Source: Verrucomicrobiota bacterium
GTDB taxonomy: Bacteria; Verrucomicrobiota; Verrucomicrobiia; Opitutales; Opitutaceae
Reading direction: 5' to 3'
Assembly: GCA_003694825.1 (NCBI GenBank)
Contig: RFJS01000119.1
Location: 1 to 7,247, forward strand
Length of the DNA stretch: 7,247 nucleotides
The position numbers were made by a program, and so were the translations under genes. Below the pieces are notes generated by a model, which ran no database searches, was not told the DNA's origin, and was given only the letters and a program-made list of their open reading frames with translations. Numbering within the stretch: position 1 is the stretch's first letter; every line of letters starts with the position of its first letter. Of the stretch, positions 1 to 5,328 are shown in pieces.

Positions 1-1
1 C

Positions 2-547
2 GTCTACGTCGAGGCCCGCGCGAAGATCGCCAACTCCGTGCTCGCTTCCGACGTCTGGATGCTCAGCCCCGACGACACCCAGGAAATCGATATCATCGAG
101 GCCTACGGCGCCAGTTGGTCGGACGGTCAGCAAAAAGACCAGACATGGTTCGCCGAGCGCATTCACATCAGCCATCACGTCTTCATCCGCGAGCCCTTCC
201 AGGACTACCAGCCGAAGGACCCGGGCTCCTGGTATCACGACGGCCAGGGCACCCTCTGGCGCGAAGACTTTCACCGCGTCGGCGTCTACTGGCGCGACCC
301 CTGGCACCTCGAATACTACGTCGATGGCAAGCTCGTCCGCACCGTATCCGGAAAGGACATCATCGACCCGCACGACTTCACCGGCGGCACCGGCCTGAAC
401 AAAGCCATGGACATCATCATCAACATGGAAGACCAGACATGGCGGTCCGACCAGGGCCTCACCCCTACCGACGAGGAACTCGCCAACAAGGAGGACCACA
501 CCTTCAAGGTCGACTGGATCCGCGTCTACAAGCCCGTGAAAAAATAA
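2..547 (+). CDS. GH16 beta-agarase, C-terminal part (5' truncated by window edge)
   Basis: Endo-acting glycoside hydrolase of family GH16, most like beta-agarases that cut beta-1,4 bonds of agarose; such enzymes are normally secreted, but the signal peptide would lie outside the window. The frame is open from base 2, so the in-frame ATG at 38 is internal. The catalytic signature EIDIIE gives nucleophile E28, D30 and acid/base E33, counting from the first visible residue. Downstream come blocks typical of agarases: [63 protein letters not shown] and TPTDEEL, then the closing strand VDWIRVYKP. The gene stops at TAA just after this jelly-roll end, so there is no C-terminal carbohydrate-binding module. 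It converges on the lar operon. The GH16 assignment is secure. Agarase rather than porphyranase or another GH16 activity rests on remembered family sequences. Confidence 0.9.
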   Translation, partial: VYVEARAKIANSVLASDVWMLSPDDTQEIDIIEAYGASWSDGQQKDQTWFAERIHISHHVFIREPFQDYQPKDPGSWYHDGQGTLWREDFHRVGVYWRDPWHLEYYVDGKLVRTVSGKDIIDPHDFTGGTGLNKAMDIIINMEDQTWRSDQGLTPTDEELANKEDHTFKVDWIRVYKPVKK

Positions 548-617
548 TCCCGTCGCCCGCCACAGGCTTCGGTCTCTTTCGGCACGCTCCCGGCCGCCGC
601 CGGATGCACCCCTCTCG

Positions 618-650
618 ATTTGAGCGCATCGACCGTCGATGCGCTCAAAT
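618..650. terminator. Probable bidirectional terminator hairpin between convergent genes
   Basis: Bases 618-633 and 635-650 are perfect 16-nt inverted complements around a single central base (634). In practice this is a stem of about 14 bp with a 5-nt loop. Outer bases 615-617 and 653-655 can pair as well, leaving a 2-nt bulge. The hairpin lies between the agarase stop (547) and the end of the minus-strand permease, whose TGA (645-647) sits inside one arm. There is no long T-run on either side (only TTT on the plus strand), so it is not a canonical intrinsic terminator. It may act with Rho or protect mRNA 3' ends. Confidence 0.65.
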
Positions 651-1298
651 TTCGAAGACCTTGATCGCCAGCCCCGAGAGCGCGATCGCCACCCCGGCCA
701 ACACCTCCGCGTGGTGGGCCGACAGTTTTCCCGGCAACACCCGCAGCCCATAGTAGCCCAGGGTCACGACCGCCAGCATCGCCCCCAGCGTCGCCGCCGA
801 AAACACTGCGGCGACAAACAGCGCCGCCCACCACCCCGTCTCCAGCCCGGGCACGATCAGCAGCGGAACGAGCGGCTCGCACGGTCCGAGAACGAACACG
901 ATAAACAGCCCCCAGCGCCCCGTCGACCAGCCCGCCAGCGCATCCCCATCCGCGTGGGAATGCCCATGTGGCCGCTTGCGCCGCGCCCAGCTCCACGCCG
1001 CGTAGGTGCACCCGAAAACGATCAACGCCCACGCCGCCAGCTCGCCCCGCACAGAATCCAGCCACGACAGATCTTCCATCGCCGCGCCGGCGACAATCCC
1101 GGCAAACGCGATCACCAGTGAGGCCGCCACATGGCCCACGCCACACACCGCCGTCAATCCCAGCGTCCGCCGCAGCGACCACCGCCGTGCCCGCCCGATG
1201 GCGACAAAGGGAAGCGTGTGATCCACGCCGATCACCGTATGCACCAGTCCCACACTCGCGGCCGTCCCCGCAAGAAAGAGCACGCTCGTCTCACTCAT
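645..1298 (-). CDS. Putative nickel permease, NicO/UreH-like integral membrane protein
   Basis: A 217-residue polytopic membrane protein with about six hydrophobic segments. Motifs seen: HTVIGVDHTLPF (20-31) in the first helix, close to but not identical with the HX4DH nickel/cobalt-permease signature (here HX5DH); RARRWSLRRT (36-45); GHVAASL (55-61); a His-rich cytoplasmic-type loop HGHSH (111-115); and GPCEPLVPLL (138-147). These recall the UreH/TauE-like/NicO group of small transporters. Its place as last gene of a nickel-pincer operon favours nickel uptake, or efflux-type homeostasis; this is inferred. The start at 1298 is preferred over an in-frame start at 1397 because the longer N-terminus is non-hydrophobic and lies wholly inside larC. 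An AGGA sits 12 nt upstream of 1298. The start overlaps the larC stop by 8 bp, so translation is probably coupled. Alternatives are another cation or a sulfur-compound exporter. Confidence 0.72.
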   Translation of the reverse strand: MSETSVLFLAGTAASVGLVHTVIGVDHTLPFVAIGRARRWSLRRTLGLTAVCGVGHVAASLVIAFAGIVAGAAMEDLSWLDSVRGELAAWALIVFGCTYAAWSWARRKRPHGHSHADGDALAGWSTGRWGLFIVFVLGPCEPLVPLLIVPGLETGWWAALFVAAVFSAATLGAMLAVVTLGYYGLRVLPGKLSAHHAEVLAGVAIALSGLAIKVFEI

Positions 1299-2565
1299 CG
1301 TCGCTTCGTATCCTATTTTCCGTGCTGCCGAGGGCGGCACGATACACGTCTTGCACACTCGCGCCTCGCTCCGCGGCGAGGCGCCGACAATCCGCATACT
1401 CCGGCATGATGCGCCGACGTCCGTCGGGCAGGGTCACCTGCTTCGCCGCCACCTCGCCGAAGGGCGTCGTCAACACGACCGTCTCCCGCGGCAGCTTCAG
1501 GCGCCTCACCGGTGACATCCGCACGCCGATCGTCGTCGTGTGCTCCAGCAGAAACCTCGCCAGGGCATTCACCCGCGCCGTCTCCGCGAGCACCTCCACC
1601 ACCTGGCCCGGACGGCCCTTCTTCATGATCGCCGGCAGGATCACGACATCGCGCGCCCCCGCCCCGAGGGCCGCCTCGACAAAGTCCGCACCCAGCAGCT
1701 CCCCCGAAAGGTCGTCGATATTGCAGCGGATCACCACCATCTCGTCCGCCTCCAGCCCCTCGGGCACCTCCCCGGCTGCGCCGACCACCTCCCCGAGCCG
1801 CAACCGCAGGACATTCGGCCGCTTCGCTGGATTTCGTCCGCCGCCCCCCAACGCCGACGCCCGTGTGACCAGCGCCGGCACCTCGAAGCTCACCTTCAAC
1901 TCGTCCAGAATCAACGCCCCCGTCGGCGTCGTCCACTCACCGGAAAGGGCGCCGGGCTCGGTCGGCATGCCCTGCAGCAGGCGTTCGGTCGCCGGCGCCG
2001 GCACCGGCAGGATTCCGTGCGCCGTCTCCACCGTCCCGTGTCCGACACAGACCGGCGTGCAGAACGCTGCCCCGACATCCAGGCGCTCAATACAAAGCGC
2101 CGCCGCCACGATATCGATGATCGAGTCCACGGCCCCCACCTCATGGAAATGCACCTCCTCGATCGGTATCCCGTGCGCCGCCGCCTCCACCTCGCCCAAC
2201 CGCTGAAACATCCGCAACGCCCGCGCCTTCACCGCCGGCTCGAGAGCGGCCGCCTCGATCATCTTGCGAATCGTCGAGAGCGGCCGATGCGCATGGTGAT
2301 GATGGGCGTGCCCCCCCGCGCCGCCGGCCGCCGGCAGGTGCACCGCGGAAACCGCCTCCGCCGGGCGCAACCCCTCCCGCACCTCGAACCGCCGGCATTG
2401 TATCGACGCTCTCGCCACATCGGAAAATTCACAACTCACTCCGGACAGCCCCAGAACCGCCGGCAAAGCGGCCACCTCGGCCTCGCAGCCGGCAAGAGCC
2501 GCCGCCGCCGCGACAAACATGTCGCCGCTGATTCCGCTCACGGGTTCAATCAAAAGCGCACGCAT
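1291..2565 (-). CDS. larC: LarC, nickel-pincer cofactor CTP-dependent cyclometallase
   Basis: Catalyses the last step of nickel-pincer nucleotide synthesis: CTP-dependent nickel insertion into pyridinium-3,5-bisthiocarboxylic acid mononucleotide, in the cytoplasm. The 424 residues show LarC hallmarks: N-terminal SGISGDMF (10-17), a His cluster HAHHHHAH (86-93) likely to hold nickel, VHFHEVGAVDSIIDI (138-152), GHGTVETAHGILPVPAPAT (175-193), then the C-terminal domain with NIDDLSGE (282-289), MKKGRPG (314-320) and TTTIGVR (343-349). Both domains lie in one uninterrupted frame, unlike Lactobacillus plantarum larC, which needs a programmed frameshift to join LarC1 and LarC2. ATG 2565 lies 6 nt after the larB stop, with a GGAG farther upstream than ideal, so translational coupling is likely. 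The stop overlaps the permease start in ATGAGTGA. Length and motifs fit a full, active protein. Confidence 0.95.
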   Translation of the reverse strand: MRALLIEPVSGISGDMFVAAAAALAGCEAEVAALPAVLGLSGVSCEFSDVARASIQCRRFEVREGLRPAEAVSAVHLPAAGGAGGHAHHHHAHRPLSTIRKMIEAAALEPAVKARALRMFQRLGEVEAAAHGIPIEEVHFHEVGAVDSIIDIVAAALCIERLDVGAAFCTPVCVGHGTVETAHGILPVPAPATERLLQGMPTEPGALSGEWTTPTGALILDELKVSFEVPALVTRASALGGGGRNPAKRPNVLRLRLGEVVGAAGEVPEGLEADEMVVIRCNIDDLSGELLGADFVEAALGAGARDVVILPAIMKKGRPGQVVEVLAETARVNALARFLLEHTTTIGVRMSPVRRLKLPRETVVLTTPFGEVAAKQVTLPDGRRRIMPEYADCRRLAAERGASVQDVYRAALGSTENRIRSDDE

Positions 2566-2571
2566 GGCCCG

Positions 2572-3216
2572 TTACTGTCTCCGCTCGATCTGCCGCAGGA
2601 TGCGCAGCGCCGCCATCGCGGCGCCGCACCCATTGTCGATATTCATCACGGTGATACCCGAGGCACAGCTCGACAACATCCCGTGCAGGGCCGCGTGGCC
2701 GCCTTTCGCCACCCCGTAGCCCACACTCGTGGGCACGGCGATAATCGGCTGCGCCATCAGCCCGCCCAGCACCGAGGGGAGCGCGCCTTCAAACCCCGCG
2801 CAACAAACCAGCACCCGGCACGCCGCTATCGCCTCCTGGTGCGCCAGCAGCCGGTGCACCCCCGCCACCCCGCAATCGCCAAACTCCCGGCCCCGGCAGC
2901 CGAGAAAGCGCAGCGTCACCAGCACTTCACGCGCCACCGGCGCATCGGAGCTGCCCGCATACACCACGCCCACTTCGCCCGCCACCGCCTCCGGCTCCCG
3001 CCGCAGACACAACAGCGTCCGCGACACCGGATCATACTCACCCTCCAGACCGGAAACCTGCTCCGCCGAACACCGCGTCACCAGCAGGTTCGCTCCCCTC
3101 TCCCGATACTGCTCCACGATCACCCTGAGCTGGGCAGCCGACTTGCCCTCGCCATAGACCACCTCGGGCATCCCGATCCGCTCGCTGCGCGAAAAATCCA
3201 GATCGATATCCTTCAT
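2572..3216 (-). CDS. larB: LarB, pyridinium-3,5-biscarboxylic acid mononucleotide synthase
   Basis: First committed enzyme of nickel-pincer nucleotide synthesis: it carboxylates the pyridinium ring of nicotinic acid adenine dinucleotide at C5 and hydrolyses the phosphoanhydride, releasing AMP. It is related to the PurE class of AIR carboxylases. The 214 residues show EVVYGEGKSAAQ (18-29), AGSSDAPVAREV (87-98), GDCGVAGVHRLL (113-124), FEGALPSVLGGL (142-153), PIIAVPTSVGYG (157-168) and the closing NIDNGCGAA (192-200). Cys184 in SSCASG fits the conserved cysteine that contacts the nicotinyl ring in the L. plantarum enzyme. The ATG at 3216 is chosen over an in-frame upstream start at 3345: the extra 43 residues are unlike LarB and lie within larE, and a strong Shine-Dalgarno precedes 3216. 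The start overlaps the larE stop as ATGA. The protein is slightly shorter than many LarB proteins at the N-terminus. Confidence 0.95.
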   Translation of the reverse strand: MKDIDLDFSRSERIGMPEVVYGEGKSAAQLRVIVEQYRERGANLLVTRCSAEQVSGLEGEYDPVSRTLLCLRREPEAVAGEVGVVYAGSSDAPVAREVLVTLRFLGCRGREFGDCGVAGVHRLLAHQEAIAACRVLVCCAGFEGALPSVLGGLMAQPIIAVPTSVGYGVAKGGHAALHGMLSSCASGITVMNIDNGCGAAMAALRILRQIERRQ

Positions 3217-4064
3217 GAGCCTCTTCCTTCGCCTGCCGGGCCGATGCCGATCGCCCGGTTCAGTTTTCCCGACACAAACCCCTCCCGGTCGAGCTCGACC
3301 GCCGCAAATCCGAAACTCGGAAACACCGTCTCGACCTCCACCCACATCCTCTCCAAATCAGCCACCCGATCCGCAGGCACCTCGATGCGGGCCCGCTCGC
3401 CCAGGTGCCGCACCCGGCACACCTCGAACCCCCGCGCCCAAAGCCAGCCTTCCGCCGCCTCGATCTGCGCCAGTTTCTCCCGCGTCACCGGCTGGCCATA
3501 GGGAATGCGCGAACTCAGGCACGGACTCGCCGGCTTGTCCCAGACCCGCAGGCCATGGCGCCGCGCCAGCGCCCGGATCGTCGCCTTGCCGATCCCGCTC
3601 TCCAGCAGCGGATGCCGCACCGCGGCATTGGCCGCCGCCCGCAAACCCGGTCGATAATCGCCCTGATCGTCGAGGTTGGCCCCACTGCAGATCCACACCG
3701 CCTCCCGCGACTCGCCCAGCGCCTCCACCAGCGTCTCATACAGCGTCGTCTTGCAGAAAAAACAGCGATCGACCGGATTCGCCGCGTAGGCCGGATCGTC
3801 CACCTCTCCTGTCTGCAACTCCCGCAGCGGGATATCGTGCTCGCGGCAAAAGGCGCGGGCCAGCTCCAGATCCCGTCGCTTCAGGCTCGGCGAGTCCGCC
3901 GTCCAGGCCGTCGCCCGCTCCCGCCCGAGGCAGCGCCGCGCCCAGAATGCCACCAGCGCCGAATCCACCCCGCCCGAAAACGCCACCGCAGCGGCCGGAC
4001 AGGCGGCAAACCACGCGTCCAGCCGGGCTTCGGCTTCATCGGGGTCCATGATGGGGAGCGACAT
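3213..4064 (-). CDS. larE: LarE, ATP-dependent sulfur insertase (three-cysteine, likely [4Fe-4S] type)
   Basis: Second enzyme of the nickel-pincer pathway: it adenylates the carboxylates of the LarB product and replaces them with thiocarboxylates. The 283 residues show the N-type ATP pyrophosphatase loop SGGVDS (30-35), NPVDRCFFCKTTLY (96-109), GANLDDQGDYRPG (128-140), KPASPCLSSRIPYG (177-190), CRVRH (216-220) and the ending VSGKLNR (264-270). C101, C104 and C182 form the CxxC-plus-C set seen in homologues such as Thermotoga maritima LarE, which binds a [4Fe-4S] cluster; the L. plantarum enzyme has a single sacrificial cysteine instead. ATG 4064 is preferred because GAGG lies 10 nt upstream. 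Alternatives are TTG 4085 and ATG 4049, which has no clear ribosome-binding site. It is the first gene of the larE-larB-larC-permease operon and overlaps larB by 4 bp. Confidence 0.95.
   Translation of the reverse strand: MSLPIMDPDEAEARLDAWFAACPAAAVAFSGGVDSALVAFWARRCLGRERATAWTADSPSLKRRDLELARAFCREHDIPLRELQTGEVDDPAYAANPVDRCFFCKTTLYETLVEALGESREAVWICSGANLDDQGDYRPGLRAAANAAVRHPLLESGIGKATIRALARRHGLRVWDKPASPCLSSRIPYGQPVTREKLAQIEAAEGWLWARGFEVCRVRHLGERARIEVPADRVADLERMWVEVETVFPSFGFAAVELDREGFVSGKLNRAIGIGPAGEGRGS
3220..3229 (-). promoter_or_regulatory. Ribosome-binding site of larB
   Basis: The purine-rich minus-strand stretch AAGGAAGAGG lies just before the larB ATG at 3216, with AGGA 8 nt from the start codon. 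It falls inside the 3' end of larE and decides the larB start over the upstream in-frame alternative at 3345. Confidence 0.75.
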
Positions 4065-4213
4065 CGCCCGACAACCTCGCCACAAACCCCGCCGAAAACA
4101 ACTCGAATTCGCTCACTCGCCGCGCGCCCCCCGGCCACCCCGGCCGGGCCGCCGAACCGGTGCCGCGCCTCCCGCCGCCACCTTCGCCCCATCTCGCTTC
4201 GGCGCCGTCCGGC
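4065..4213 (-). promoter_or_regulatory. Esterase-lar intergenic region, likely carrying the lar operon promoter
   Basis: This 149-bp gap separates the esterase stop from the larE start, both on the minus strand. That is much longer than any junction inside the lar operon, so a separate lar promoter is likely. The stretch 4085-4115 is less GC-rich than its surroundings and would be the natural place for one, but I see no convincing -35/-10 pair or operator. No small gene is supported here. Confidence 0.35.
4130..4148. repeat. GC-rich hairpin, 7-bp stem with 5-nt loop
   Basis: CCCGGCC (4130-4136) and GGCCGGG (4142-4148) are perfect inverted complements around a 5-nt loop. The hairpin lies downstream of the esterase stop and upstream of larE on the minus strand, so it could be a weak terminator for the esterase. 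There is no following T-run, and short GC palindromes arise easily at this base composition. Confidence 0.35.
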
Positions 4214-5179
4214 CTACAGCCCGCGCATGAAATCAAAGGTCAGGTCGTCCGCCCCGGGCAGCATTTCGTGCCCGAAGTCCGGATACCTCACCATCCGCTT
4301 CGGCGCAGTAATCTTGTTGTAGGCGGCAAACTGCGTCGACGGCGGACAGATCCGGTCCATCAACGCCGTGAACAACAGCACCTCCGCCCGGATCCGCGGC
4401 GCCAGATGCTGGCAGTCGATATAGCCCAGCTTCGTGAAAACCGCCTCCTCCCGCTCGTGCCGGGGATCGAACTGCCGGAAGAAATACTTCAGCTCCTCGT
4501 AGGCCGCTTCCGCCAGGTCCATCTCCCACACCCGCTGATAATCGCACAAAAAGGGATAGACCGGCGCCGCCCGCCGGATCTGCGGCGCCAGAGCCGCGCA
4601 CGCCAGCGTCAGCGCTCCACCCTGCGAACCGCCCGTCGCTCCCATCCGCTCCGGATCCACCTCCTCGAAACCCGCCACCACCCGGGCCAGCTGCGCCGTA
4701 TCCAGAAAAATCTGCCGATACATCAGCCGCCGCGGGTCCGGATCGTCCAGCCCGCGGATGATGTGTCCCCGCAGCGTCGTCCCCCGCACGCCCCCGGGAT
4801 CCTCCGAACGGCCGCCCTGACCGCGGCAGTCCATCGCCGCCACACAAAAGCCCTCGCCGGCCCACCCCAGCTTCCACTGCCAGTCGCCACTGTTCACCGA
4901 ATAGCCGTGAAACTGCAGCACCGCCGGACACCGCCCCTCCCGCCGCCTCGGACGCACATACTTCGCATAAATCCGCGCGCCACCCACCCCCGTAAACCAC
5001 AGATCGAAACACTCCGCGTGCTCCGCCCGGATGCTCGTATTGGGCACCAGCTCCACCTGCGGATCCGTCGCCTCCAGCTCCCGCAGAGCCTCCTCCCAAA
5101 AAGCATCGAAATCATCCGGACGCGGATTGCGCCCCCGATAAGTCTCCAGTTCAGACAGCGGCAGATCGAAAACAGCCAT
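4214..5179 (-). CDS. CE7 acetylxylan esterase / cephalosporin-C deacetylase family protein
   Basis: An alpha/beta-hydrolase of carbohydrate esterase family 7, which removes O-acetyl groups from short acetylated xylo-oligosaccharides and other small acetyl esters, usually in the cytoplasm. The 321 residues match the family length of about 320. CE7 hallmarks are all present: HGY (91-93) for the oxyanion site, RGQ (119-121), the nucleophile elbow GGSQGG (183-188) with S185, D275 in ALMDRICPPST, and H304 in FGHE. No signal peptide is visible. ATG 5179 gives the expected N-terminus (FDLPLSEL, then YRGRNPRPDDFDAFW); the preceding GAGC-like sequence is only a weak ribosome-binding site. It is transcribed away from the hexosaminidase gene across a shared 149-bp region. 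The true substrate is unknown: agar is not usually acetylated, so another polysaccharide, such as xylan or an acetylated host glycan, may be the target. Confidence 0.93.
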   Translation of the reverse strand: MAVFDLPLSELETYRGRNPRPDDFDAFWEEALRELEATDPQVELVPNTSIRAEHAECFDLWFTGVGGARIYAKYVRPRRREGRCPAVLQFHGYSVNSGDWQWKLGWAGEGFCVAAMDCRGQGGRSEDPGGVRGTTLRGHIIRGLDDPDPRRLMYRQIFLDTAQLARVVAGFEEVDPERMGATGGSQGGALTLACAALAPQIRRAAPVYPFLCDYQRVWEMDLAEAAYEELKYFFRQFDPRHEREEAVFTKLGYIDCQHLAPRIRAEVLLFTALMDRICPPSTQFAAYNKITAPKRMVRYPDFGHEMLPGADDLTFDFMRGL

Positions 5180-5328
5180 GGCGACCGCTCACATTGGCGG
5201 CGCCGCCCCCACGCCGCACGCCGAAACCGCCCGCACACGTATGAGTGCCTCCATCCGCCGTGTGCCCGCCCCCCAGCCGCACGCTCTAAACTTGGCCGGC
5301 CGCTCTCCCCCTGCCACCATCCTCCGCC
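5180..5328. promoter_or_regulatory. Divergent intergenic region between esterase and GH20 genes
   Basis: This 149-bp stretch between two divergent starts must hold promoters for both genes. It contains an inverted repeat, GCACACG (5233-5239) and CGTGTGC (5259-5265), with a 19-nt spacer. A direct repeat of GCCGCACGC occurs near 5213 and near 5276. An FseI-type palindrome GGCCGGCC lies near 5295. An in-frame TAA at 5287-5289 limits how far upstream the GH20 gene can begin. I see no clear sigma-70 boxes. The repeats could be operator sites, but short GC repeats are common at this composition. Confidence 0.4.

Noticed and set aside
1299..1397. N-terminal extension of the permease (start at 1397)
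   Set aside because: The extra 33 residues are polar, precede the first membrane helix and lie fully within larC. The ATG at 1298 with the stop/start overlap is a better start.
968..2206. A 412-codon plus-strand open frame across the permease and larC
   Set aside because: Low-complexity Ser/Pro/Arg/Ala composition, antisense to well-supported genes.
3217..3345. N-terminal extension of LarB (start at 3345)
   Set aside because: The extra 43 residues are Gly/Arg-rich, unlike LarB, and overlap larE. A strong ribosome-binding site at 3220-3229 supports 3216.
1540..3501. A 653-codon open frame on the plus strand across larC, larB and larE
   Set aside because: The product is Arg/Pro/His-rich with no domain, and the opposite strand carries three clear enzymes with conserved motifs.
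4065..4085. Upstream TTG start for LarE at 4085
   Set aside because: It adds only seven residues (MWRGCRA) with no family support. The ATG at 4064 has a GAGG 10 nt upstream, which lies inside this extension.
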